Below, in pieces: positions 7,827 to 14,065 of a stretch of 22,063 nucleotides of DNA (the stretch's first letter is position 1; each line of letters begins with the position of its first letter). The DNA is from JBPCNH01 sp051001455. Its GTDB lineage: Bacteria; Actinomycetota; CADDZG01; WHSQ01. Under the pieces are notes generated by a model. That model searched no databases, was not told where the DNA came from, and worked only from the letters and a program-made list of their open reading frames with translations. A program made the position numbers and the translations under genes. The stretch is taken from contig JBPCNH010000037.1 in NCBI GenBank assembly GCA_051001455.1, forward strand, positions 1 through 22,063. Direction: 5' to 3'.

Positions 7827-8818
7827 GAAACCACATCGAAGACGTGAAGGGATTGATCGCTGACCTGCAGCGCGGGGAGCCGAGCACGTCGGGAGCGTTG
7901 ACGCTCGTGCCGCTGTTCGGAGCGCGCCCCGGGCCCGACTATCTCCTGGCAGGAGAAGCGGTGGGGGCAGGGTTGCTCATGATCGAAGAGATGGGCGACG
8001 GCGACGTTCCACAGCTACTCGCCGACAACAAGGGCGAGCACCCGGTGCTGATCGTCGACGGCGAGCATCTCGAGGGCGCCAAGCAGAACCGGATCCTCAA
8101 CGTCTCCGTGCTGTTAGCCGCGGGACACAAGACCGTGCTGCCGGTGTCGTGTGTCGAGCAGGGGCGCTGGCACTACCAGGGCGGACAGCGCGACTTCTCC
8201 TCGTCCGACGATCACTCCTACGCGCGTCTCCGCAAGCTGCAGGCCGAAGCGGGGACGCGCGTGATGGCGGGCAAGCGGGCCCGTCCGTCGCAGGGTGAGG
8301 TGTGGCAGGAGGTCGCGGCCAAGCATCGCGAGATGAACGTGGCTAACTCGCCGAGCGGAGCCATGAAAGACGCCTTCATGCAGCATCGCGGCGAGCTCGA
8401 CGCCATGCGCGCCACGTTCGCCGCACCGCAGGCCGAGCAGACCGGCGTGATCGCTTTTGTCTCGGGACATCCGGTGGCGATGGATCTCTTCGACCGCCCC
8501 GATACCCTCACCAAGATGTGGAGTCGCCTCGTCTCCGGCTATTCGATGGATGCGCTCGGCGTCCCGGCGAACGGCGGGTGGGAGAAGGGCGCGACGTTCC
8601 TTCGTTACGTGGCAGAGGCGCCGGCCACGATGCACGAGGGCCTCGGCCTCGGAATGGACGTGACGTTCGCGTCCGATCACATCGTCGGCAACGCCCTCAC
8701 CCACGAGGGCGGCGTGATCCACATGGCGCTCTTCCCCCGCAGCGAGCAGCGCACCCCGCCGAGGGGCCCCGGTCGCAGCGCCGCACAGCGACGCGGCTCG
8801 TACTTCCACCAGGACTGA
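7823..8818 (+). CDS. ARPP-1 domain protein
   Basis: 331 aa. The body matches the ARPP-1 domain (ARG and rhodanese-phosphatase-superfamily-associated protein): GALTLVPLFG near the start, YLLAGEAVGAGLLMIEEMGD, then VDGEHLEGAKQNRILNVSVL (about residues 73-92) and VLPVSCVEQGRWHY (about 100-113), followed by SQGEVWQEVAAK and a conserved C-terminal part. The family is named for its gene neighbours, ADP-ribosylglycohydrolases and rhodanese phosphatases, and to my knowledge has no established reaction. The invariant GAKQNR and VSCVEQGRW blocks look like an active or binding site. The start overlaps the stop of the GATase1-like gene (ATGA). The tail after about residue 312 is basic and low in complexity. 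No ARG or rhodanese gene is present in this window; an XRE repressor and a GATase1-like protein take their place. Confidence 0.8.
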   Translation: MRNHIEDVKGLIADLQRGEPSTSGALTLVPLFGARPGPDYLLAGEAVGAGLLMIEEMGDGDVPQLLADNKGEHPVLIVDGEHLEGAKQNRILNVSVLLAAGHKTVLPVSCVEQGRWHYQGGQRDFSSSDDHSYARLRKLQAEAGTRVMAGKRARPSQGEVWQEVAAKHREMNVANSPSGAMKDAFMQHRGELDAMRATFAAPQAEQTGVIAFVSGHPVAMDLFDRPDTLTKMWSRLVSGYSMDALGVPANGGWEKGATFLRYVAEAPATMHEGLGLGMDVTFASDHIVGNALTHEGGVIHMALFPRSEQRTPPRGPGRSAAQRRGSYFHQD

Positions 8819-9013
8819 GCGTGCGTAGCACCGGTGATGTGGAGCGAGAGGGGGGAGTCGCAGCGACGATAGTCTTGTCAGGTACAAACCCTCCTGCTCA
8901 TCTCACTACGAGTGGGGTCACTCCAGCCCTACCTCCGCTCCTGCAAGTAGCCTGTGATTACTGGACGGAACCAGCGCTGCCTCGAACCAGGCAACCGATA
9001 AGGAGGTGCCCAT

Positions 9014-9643
9014 TTGGAGAAGGGTAATCGCTTGATGAACGACGCTCCAGATAGATGTGCCATGGGAGATGACTGCTATTACGAAGAAAGCGCCGCCTGC
9101 TTCACGGAGAAAGACGAAAAAGGAGACGATGCGGGTGACTGGGACAGGTCGAAAGACCATTACCCCAAACTGAAGTCTGTCGACGGAACCCTCCTGCCCG
9201 GGAACATGCGACTCATGCATGTCCATTGCAACAGGGTTGACTACTCAAGCCTCGTTCTTGAGGCGAGGCTTCTAACACTGGTGGATGAGGGCGGCCAATA
9301 TCTCGCGGACGAGGCGATCGACGGCGCGATGGAATCGCATCTCCGCCTTCTTGACGGAAACAGAGGTCGAGTACCCAAAGGACACGGCAAGGCCTTGAAA
9401 ACGGCGACGCGAACTGCCCTGACCATCAGCGCGGACTTGAAGTCAGGTGCGGAGCGGAGTGAAGGAACGCCTTTCCTGGACCGCTGGCGAGACCGCTCAA
9501 CGGATGTCTTCCGTGCGAAAGCGAGAGTGTTTCGGATGAAGGGTGACCCGCCCTCCGCCGATTCCGCCACGTGGGACCTGTGGCAGAGATTTGTAGAGCA
9601 GGCGAAGTCCATCTCTGATGTCGACGGTAGGGGGAACGACTAA
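9014..9643 (+). CDS. HNH-like treble-clef protein of unknown function
   Basis: 209 aa. TTG 9014 is chosen because the near-perfect ribosome site AAGGAGGTG (9000-9008) lies directly upstream; ATG 9035 is an alternative. The N-terminal third carries an HNH-like pattern: Cys15 and Cys21, then Asp48-His49 in RSKDHYPKLKS, Asn64 in GNMRLMHVHCN, His69/His71 and Cys72-Asn73. This is the DH...N...H..CN arrangement of HNH/treble-clef nucleases with knuckle cysteines. Spacing is loose, so nuclease activity is possible but not shown. The C-terminal two thirds (residues 80-205) is helical and charged, with no recognised domain; it could bind DNA or a partner. It is the first gene of the accessory stretch and has no evident operon partner. 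Confidence 0.6.
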   Translation: MEKGNRLMNDAPDRCAMGDDCYYEESAACFTEKDEKGDDAGDWDRSKDHYPKLKSVDGTLLPGNMRLMHVHCNRVDYSSLVLEARLLTLVDEGGQYLADEAIDGAMESHLRLLDGNRGRVPKGHGKALKTATRTALTISADLKSGAERSEGTPFLDRWRDRSTDVFRAKARVFRMKGDPPSADSATWDLWQRFVEQAKSISDVDGRGND

Positions 9644-9668
9644 GCGAGTTCGCAGTATGTCTAGTGGC

Positions 9669-9674
9669 TATCCT
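9669..9674 (+). promoter_or_regulatory. -10 element for a probable leaderless start
   Basis: TATCCT is followed by exactly six bases and then the ATG at 9681, which would place transcription start on the A of the start codon. TANNNT at -12 to -7 is the usual arrangement for leaderless actinobacterial mRNAs. No Shine-Dalgarno sequence is present before 9681. No clear -35 box is visible. Confidence 0.4.
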
Positions 9675-9680
9675 GCCGGG

Positions 9681-10049
9681 ATGGAACCAGAGATCTCAGC
9701 CAGATCGGTGCCGGATGGCGTCGAGCGGCACCATTTCGGCTACCACTGGGAGCAGCGGTTCCCCGAAGTCAGTGTCCTCAGGGTGGGCGAGGGGTTCTCC
9801 ATCCATTCCGCTAAGGGTGAAGGTTCGTTCTGGCTCATCAATGACGAAGGAACGCTGGCCGACTTCCTGCCCGAAGGTGACCCGCTTCTCTCGCAGCTGG
9901 TGACCCTTAAGCGCTACGACGACCGAGGTCGATGGGAGCGAGCGGTTGAAATGGTGATCGCCGACGCGCGCCGCACCAATCCGAACTACGACGAGGATCT
10001 AGCGCGATGGCGCGAGTACTCCCGGTCTCCCGAGACGGAAACTGAATGA
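9681..10049 (+). CDS. Conserved-looking small protein of unknown function
   Basis: 122 aa from ATG 9681; the frame is also open to ATG 9657 and ATG 9618, the latter overlapping the previous gene. 9681 is preferred because a -10-like TATCCT sits six bases upstream (leaderless start) and no ribosome site supports the longer forms. The sequence is acidic with a mixed alpha/beta pattern: HHFGYHWEQRFPEVSVLRVG, then GSFWLINDEGTLADFLPEGD and a C-terminal helix (RWERAVEMVIADARR). There is no signal peptide, membrane segment or recognised motif. It sits between the HNH-like gene and the HigBA module, so it may be cargo or an accessory factor of the same island. Confidence 0.5.
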   Translation: MEPEISARSVPDGVERHHFGYHWEQRFPEVSVLRVGEGFSIHSAKGEGSFWLINDEGTLADFLPEGDPLLSQLVTLKRYDDRGRWERAVEMVIADARRTNPNYDEDLARWREYSRSPETETE

Positions 10050-10172
10050 ACGCCGGTGCCAGCATCGCGGGAGACTAGACCTATGAGTAGAGGTAGGTGA
10101 GGTCACGTCCCCCGCATTGGGAATGAGATACCTATAGGGACGAGCTAGCGACAGGGTTCTTGCTCTGGTGGA

Positions 10173-10202
10173 TTGCATGCTATCCGTGCAAGCAGGTATA
10201 AT
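10173..10202 (+). promoter_or_regulatory. Sigma-70-type promoter of the higBA module
   Basis: A perfect -10 box TATAAT (10197-10202) is preceded, after an 18-base spacer, by TTGCAT (10173-10178) as -35. Transcription would start about 10209, leaving a leader of some 17 bases before the toxin start at 10226. Confidence 0.6.
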
Positions 10203-10225
10203 CTTCGAGTGGGCAGGAATTTCGA

Positions 10226-10516
10226 CTGATCAGGTCATTCGCCGACAAGGCAACCGAGGCCCTGTTCCATGGTGAAAGTGGAAAGGCGATCCGCCGAATA
10301 CCTCCCGACGTTAGGGCCGGGGCTGAGAGAACGCTCGACCTTGTCAATGCCGCTCACGATCTGGACGACTTGAGGGTTCCACCCGGCAATCGGCTTGAAG
10401 CTCTAAAGGGAGAATCGAGAGGGAAGCACAGCATTCGGATTAACGATCAATGGAGGATCGTCTTCCGGTGGGAGAGCGGAGATGCCCATGATGTCGAGAT
10501 CTATGACTATCACTAA
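10226..10516 (+). CDS. higB: HigB-type (RelE superfamily) toxin with apparent CTG start
   Basis: 96 aa, MIRSFADKATEALFHGESGK (first residue read as Met) through a C-terminal DVEIYDYH. Typical HigB features are the IRSFADK start, LDLVNAAHDLDDLRVPPGNR in the middle, the RGKHSIRINDQWRIVFRW core strands and the acidic VEIYDYH end. HigB toxins cleave mRNA on the ribosome. The frame contains no ATG, GTG or TTG between the in-frame TAA at 10199-10201 and residue 49. Family alignment puts the first residue at CTG 10226, and AGGAA at 10215-10219 lies the right distance upstream, so CTG is the likely start. A start lost by mutation is the alternative. The antitoxin follows nine bases after the stop, in the usual toxin-first higBA order. 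Confidence 0.8.
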   Translation: MIRSFADKATEALFHGESGKAIRRIPPDVRAGAERTLDLVNAAHDLDDLRVPPGNRLEALKGESRGKHSIRINDQWRIVFRWESGDAHDVEIYDYH

Positions 10517-10525
10517 GGAGTAGAG

Positions 10526-10813
10526 ATGCTGCCGAAGAATCGAATCCCCACCCATCCTGGGGAGATACTTCTCGAGGAATTCCTTAAGCCGCTCGGGATC
10601 ACGCAGGTCGCGCTGGCGGATCACCTAGCTATCCCGGTCCAGCGCGTAAACGAGCTCGTGCGGGCTAAGCGTGGGGTCACTCCTGAAACCGCTTGGCTGC
10701 TGGCGAGCGCGCTAGGAACCACCCCTGAGCTCTGGCTGAATCTGCAGGCCAATTTTGATCTGGCGCGCACCCGTCCCAAGAAGACCGTCCGTCAGTTAGC
10801 TGCGACCCGCTGA
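10526..10813 (+). CDS. higA: HigA family addiction-module antitoxin
   Basis: 95 aa from ATG 10526; AAGGAG, overlapping the toxin stop (10515-10520), is its ribosome site. It starts with the family block RIPTHPGEILLEEFLKPLGI and continues with a Cro/C1-type helix-turn-helix (LADHLAIPVQRVNELVRAKR), then TPETAWLLASALGTTPELWL and a polar tail. HigA neutralises HigB by direct binding and represses the shared promoter; the promoter at 10173-10202 is the expected target. Length is normal for the family. Together with 10226-10516 this is a complete type II module, apart from the unusual toxin start codon. Confidence 0.9.
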   Translation: MLPKNRIPTHPGEILLEEFLKPLGITQVALADHLAIPVQRVNELVRAKRGVTPETAWLLASALGTTPELWLNLQANFDLARTRPKKTVRQLAATR

Positions 10814-10849
10814 GGCCTTCGCTCGCCTCCCATTGCCGTTGTACGGCTA

Positions 10850-10870
10850 TCTCATTGACACTGAGAGTCG
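10850..10870. repeat. Left copy of a 21-bp repeat flanking the Fic cassette
   Basis: TCTCATTGACACTGAGAGTC followed by G. It matches 12246-12266 at 19 of 21 positions and lies 36 bases after the higA stop. The repeat is partly self-complementary (TCTCA...TGAGA), so each copy could also form a small hairpin. Confidence 0.55.
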
Positions 10871-10913
10871 GTGCGGGGCTGGCGTGAGCGAGAATGAATT
10901 TAGAGGGCTAATC

Positions 10914-11069
10914 TCAAGTTGAAGCGCTCTTACTTGAATCGAGGGCGCACGATCGCTCGGCGACTCCAAGGTCAAGTACCTCGGGTCGACAATTGAATTG
11001 CTGCGGCTAGTCTCTAGTAAATTTGAAATCACTGTTGGAAATTCAAGTTTTAGCGGAGTAAACTTGAAT
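10914..11069. promoter_or_regulatory. Operator region of the Fic gene with repeated TCAAGT half-sites
   Basis: A perfect 10-bp inverted repeat, ATTCAAGTTT (11041-11050) and AAACTTGAAT (11060-11069), with a 9-base spacer, ends two bases before the Fic ATG. Further half-sites occur upstream: TCAAGT at 10914-10919 opposed by ACTTGA at 10932-10937, and TCAAGT at 10972-10977. The stretch is AT-rich compared with its surroundings. A protein bound at the proximal palindrome would cover the start codon region; the Fic protein's own C-terminal winged helix is one candidate. Confidence 0.6.
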
Positions 11070-11071
11070 CT

Positions 11072-12238
11072 ATGGACCTTGAGCGATTCGAGAATTCGCC
11101 TTTAGGCGACCTGGTCCCTATTTCAGGGAGCCACGAGGGCAAGCATTTCGATCATTTCGCTTTTCGACCGCATCCGCTGCCCTTCCAAATCGATCTTGAT
11201 GCCACGACTTGGGCGGCCCTCGCAGAGGCAATGCATGCCCTTGGCCGCCTCGATAGCGCCGGGAAACGGCTTCCAAACCCTCGCTTGGTGACCCGTTCCG
11301 CGATTCGACGAGAGGCCGTGAGTACGTCGGCCTTGGAAGGTACATACACGACCCTGCCACAGGTTTTCGAGTCCGAGCTATTAGGGGATGAGCCGAAATC
11401 GCGAGATGTTGACGAGGTATTGCGCTTCGTTAGGACCGCAGAGCTCGGATTCGAGTTGATCCGTGAGAGACCGATTTCTCAAAGCTTGATCAAGACGCTT
11501 CACGCTCGGTTGATGGACGGGGATCCGCGCTGCCCAGATGACGAAAAGGGTGACTTCCGAAAGAGGCAGAACTTCATAGGGCCTCGTCGCGCTGGAATAG
11601 TCAATTCTTTCTTTGTCCCACCTCCCCCAGGCGACCCGGTTCAAGACGCCATGGACGACTGGGTCAGGTGGGTGCGTGAAACGGATCTGCCGGTGCTGGT
11701 TCGAAGCGCTGTAGGGCATTACCAGTTTGAAACTATTCACCCCTTCTTCGACGGCAATGGTCGGCTCGGGCGTCTTCTTATCGTCTTGCAGCTCCTGGAG
11801 GAAGAAAAGCTGTCGGAACCCATTCTCGAGATTTCGACTTTCTTGGAAGACCATAGGGATGAATACCAAGAGCTATTGCGCAGAGTTAGTTCGACGGGCG
11901 ATTGGAACGTGTGGGTCGGATTTTTTTCCGAAGCCGTTCGATCTCAATCCGAGCAAGGCTTAGCGAAGGTGGACGCTCTACTGACCTATCGAGAAGAGAT
12001 GATGGCGCTCTTGCACGAGAATCGAGTCCGTGGTGCCGCAGTTCAGTTGGCTGACGAACTGATTGGTTCCCCGGTGCAGGTTCCTGCTCGCGTTGCGGAC
12101 CGGCTGGGGATTACGTATCAAGCAGCTCTCAACTCCCTTGAACGCCTCGCCGCGCTGGGCGTACTTAGGAGGGTGGACAGTTCGGGGCGCCGGCGTCTTT
12201 ACATCGCGAGCGAGGTATTGACGATTCTTGAATGGTAG
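11072..12238 (+). CDS. Fic family protein with N-terminal inhibitory helix and C-terminal winged helix
   Basis: 388 aa from ATG 11072. The catalytic motif HPFFDGNGRLGR (residues 223-234) is intact; its His223 is the expected base for transferring AMP from ATP to a target hydroxyl. An autoinhibitory motif of the (S/T)xxxE(G/N) type, TSALEG (residues 85-90), precedes the Fic core, as in class II Fic proteins, where Glu (here 89) blocks productive ATP binding. The flap region IGPRRAGIVNSFFVPPPP (about 169-186) is normal. The C-terminal part (about 320-388) reads as a winged helix (VQVPARVADRLGITYQAALN). No separate antitoxin gene is needed for this class. The palindrome touching the start codon suggests autoregulation. 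Base composition is lower in GC than the flanks, fitting an acquired cassette. Confidence 0.9.
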   Translation: MDLERFENSPLGDLVPISGSHEGKHFDHFAFRPHPLPFQIDLDATTWAALAEAMHALGRLDSAGKRLPNPRLVTRSAIRREAVSTSALEGTYTTLPQVFESELLGDEPKSRDVDEVLRFVRTAELGFELIRERPISQSLIKTLHARLMDGDPRCPDDEKGDFRKRQNFIGPRRAGIVNSFFVPPPPGDPVQDAMDDWVRWVRETDLPVLVRSAVGHYQFETIHPFFDGNGRLGRLLIVLQLLEEEKLSEPILEISTFLEDHRDEYQELLRRVSSTGDWNVWVGFFSEAVRSQSEQGLAKVDALLTYREEMMALLHENRVRGAAVQLADELIGSPVQVPARVADRLGITYQAALNSLERLAALGVLRRVDSSGRRRLYIASEVLTILEW

Positions 12239-12245
12239 GAGCCCC

Positions 12246-12266
12246 TCTCATTGACAATGAGATTCG
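12246..12266. repeat. Right copy of the 21-bp repeat flanking the Fic cassette
   Basis: TCTCATTGACAATGAGATTC followed by G, eight bases after the Fic stop. It differs from the copy at 10850 at two positions. This copy also contains a 7-bp inverted repeat (TCTCATT-gac-AATGAGA), so a weak hairpin terminator is an alternative reading. Confidence 0.55.
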
Positions 12267-12572
12267 ACCCCTGGGGTGGACTTCGGAATGATGTCGGGCG
12301 TCCGTGCAAGGATGGGACGGTCTTGAAAACCGTTCGGACGCGTCCATTTCCGGGTGCAGAGCAAGTCTTGTGAGCCAGCTTTGAAGTGGTGAGATGGACG
12401 GGGCATGACCGTCGTTAAGAAGCGTTTCTGTTGGCCCAGTTGGCTGCGCAAGATTGGCCTTGCGTCCTGATGCGCCGGGCACGCGGGAGCCACCCGGTAA
12501 ACACAATGTGCAGCTGACCGCGGCCTCTTATCGATTCTGGTCTTTGCTCGATCCACCGTGTAGAACTAGAGA
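12267..12572. other. Intergenic region with a tRNA-Ser-like anticodon arm
   Basis: About 300 bases without a supported gene; the minus-strand frames here carry no recognisable protein. At 12317-12333 a perfect 5-bp stem (ACGGT/ACCGT) encloses the loop CTTGAAA, which is the anticodon loop of tRNA-Ser(TGA), followed by GGACGCGTCC (12336-12345) where a long variable arm would lie. No T-loop GTTCGA and no D-arm are found, so this is not a working tRNA; it is a degraded tRNA remnant or chance. Confidence 0.3.
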
Positions 12573-13484
12573 ATGACGGGCTCTGATGACAGGTTCCGGT
12601 TAGCGGCTTTCAATTTCCTCGAGCATCAGGTCGACCTGCATGGGGACGTCCTTCCTCGGAAGATCCTTCAGGACGGATTCACATTTGAGGGCGCCCGGGT
12701 GCCGCTGATGGGACCCCAGGGGATCTTCAAGCCCGCTGTGATGCAAGACATGCCGCTAACGATTACGACGGTCCCGCTCGTTCCTGGAAAGGAACCTCCT
12801 TACCAAGACGAGATCGCCGAGGGCGGCCTCATCAGCTACAAGTACCGGGGGACCGATCCCCACCACCGGGAGAATGCTGGCTTGCGTCGAGCGATGCAGA
12901 CCCAGACGCCGCTTATCTATCTCTTCGGTGTGATCCCTGGTTATTACATGCCGGTGTGGCCGGTGTTCATCGTCGGGGACGACCCGAAGAGTCTGTCTTT
13001 CACGGTGGCGGTCGATGAGGCTCACGCTTTGATCAAGTCGCAGGAACCTGCGGTCGTTACTGAGACGCGCCGTGAATACGTCACGAGACTGACTCGTCAA
13101 CGGCTTCACCAGGCCGGCTTCAGAGAACGAGTTATCCACGCCTACCGAGAGGCTTGCTCAGTGTGCCGACTCCGGCATCATCAGCTCCTCGATGCAGCCC
13201 ACATCCTGCCGGACGGACACCCGAAGGGTGAGCCGGTGGTTCCGAATGGCCTTGCGCTCTGCAAGCTCCACCATGCGGCCTTCGATAGCAACATCATTGG
13301 CGTGCGGCCCGACCTGGTTATCGAAGTCTCCCTGAAAGTCCTGGAGGAGATCGATGGACCGATGTTGTTGCATGGACTTCAGGGTTTCCATGGAAAGTCC
13401 CTGAACGTCCCTCGGCAGGACATTCTTAAGCCCAAGCAGGAGTTCTTAGAGGAGAGGTACGAGTCGTTCCGAGCGGCTGGCTAG
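12573..13484 (+). CDS. HNH endonuclease, probable restriction-type nuclease
   Basis: 303 aa. The C-terminal third is an HNH_2-type domain: CSVC (Cys195, Cys198), DAAHILPDGHPKGE with His210, VPNGLALCKLHHAAFD with Asn225 and His233/His234. All expected metal and catalytic positions are present. The N-terminal 150 residues (LHGDVLPRKILQDGFTFEG, GPQGIFKPAVM, YKYRGTDPHH, VWPVFIVGDDP) form a domain often fused to such HNH domains in actinobacteria and thought to read modified or foreign DNA, by analogy with McrA-type enzymes; that specificity is inference. There is no methyltransferase partner nearby, which fits a modification-dependent rather than a classical enzyme. Its stop codon shares a CTAG tetranucleotide with the convergent JAB-like gene. 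Confidence 0.85.
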   Translation: MTGSDDRFRLAAFNFLEHQVDLHGDVLPRKILQDGFTFEGARVPLMGPQGIFKPAVMQDMPLTITTVPLVPGKEPPYQDEIAEGGLISYKYRGTDPHHRENAGLRRAMQTQTPLIYLFGVIPGYYMPVWPVFIVGDDPKSLSFTVAVDEAHALIKSQEPAVVTETRREYVTRLTRQRLHQAGFRERVIHAYREACSVCRLRHHQLLDAAHILPDGHPKGEPVVPNGLALCKLHHAAFDSNIIGVRPDLVIEVSLKVLEEIDGPMLLHGLQGFHGKSLNVPRQDILKPKQEFLEERYESFRAAG

Positions 13485-13879
13485 AGCCCGAGGAGCGGCT
13501 CGAGGCCGTCGGTCTCCCGCATGAAGCGGAACATTCGGTTTCCGATCAAGACGTGGTCAATCAGCGGGAAACCTGTGTCGGCGCTACCTTCCAATAGATG
13601 TCGGTAGAGCCGGTCGTCTTCTGCGCTTGGTTCTAGGACTGAGCCTGTAGCTCGGGATCCGCACAAGATCCCAAACGTATCTGTTCGACGAGCGAGCTCG
13701 AAGAGCACCTCAGCCGACGGGAAGCCTTCGGCAAGGGAAAAGCAATCGCCGGGTCCCACGAACCCGTTGTGATCGACGGTAGAGACCAGGAGCACAGGCC
13801 TACCTTGCTCACTGAGGACATGGACCATTAGCTCAATGGCGTCCACCAGATCCACTCGTGCGCGCCATGGCAGATCCAT
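13481..13879 (-). CDS. RadC/JAB-domain-like protein with degenerate metal site
   Basis: 132 aa from ATG 13879. The C-terminal half aligns with RadC/JAB (MPN+) proteins: EPSAEDDRLYRHLLEGSADT, then GFPLIDHVLIGNRMFRFMRE, equal to the usual PSxxD...LxIPLxDHxIxG...SF block. The HNHPSG motif that holds the zinc-binding histidines is replaced by CGSRATGS (residues 73-80), while the downstream Asp (88/89) is kept. A standard JAMM peptidase or isopeptidase site is therefore missing. It may be a scaffold, a DNA-binding remnant or a decaying gene. RadC-like genes are common on mobile and defence islands, which suits its place against the HNH gene. Both genes end in the same CTAG (13481-13484) from opposite sides. 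Confidence 0.65.
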   Translation of the reverse strand: MDLPWRARVDLVDAIELMVHVLSEQGRPVLLVSTVDHNGFVGPGDCFSLAEGFPSAEVLFELARRTDTFGILCGSRATGSVLEPSAEDDRLYRHLLEGSADTGFPLIDHVLIGNRMFRFMRETDGLEPLLGL

Positions 13880-13946
13880 GGCTCCATTTCAAAGTGGATT
13901 CCGTGACTCGGTTGTGGCGAACGCCACCTGCAGAACCATAGAAATC

Positions 13947-14065
13947 CTAGGCGGCGCTGTTGGGGCAGAGGGTGCGGAGGACCGGCGCCACCTCTTCCAG
14001 GCCCCTGCCTTTCTCTAGGTCCGCGTCGGCGCCCACGTCGTCCATAAGGTTTGCCTCGGAGCGAA
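13947..14065 (-). pseudogene. Response-regulator receiver domain, C-terminal fragment (copy 1)
   Basis: The minus strand reads SEANLMDDVGADADLEKGRG, then LEEVAPVLRTLCPNSAA and a TAG stop (13947-13949). This is the last part of a CheY-like receiver: the GADAYLEKG block corresponds to the conserved Lys region and the final helix. The upstream two thirds, with the phospho-accepting Asp, is missing. It closely matches the fragment at 15875-16090 in both DNA and protein. It cannot be functional. Confidence 0.6.

Noticed and set aside
10850..12266. CRISPR-like repeats
   Set aside because: There are only two copies 1.4 kb apart, with a gene between and no regular spacers. No CRISPR array was found anywhere in the window.
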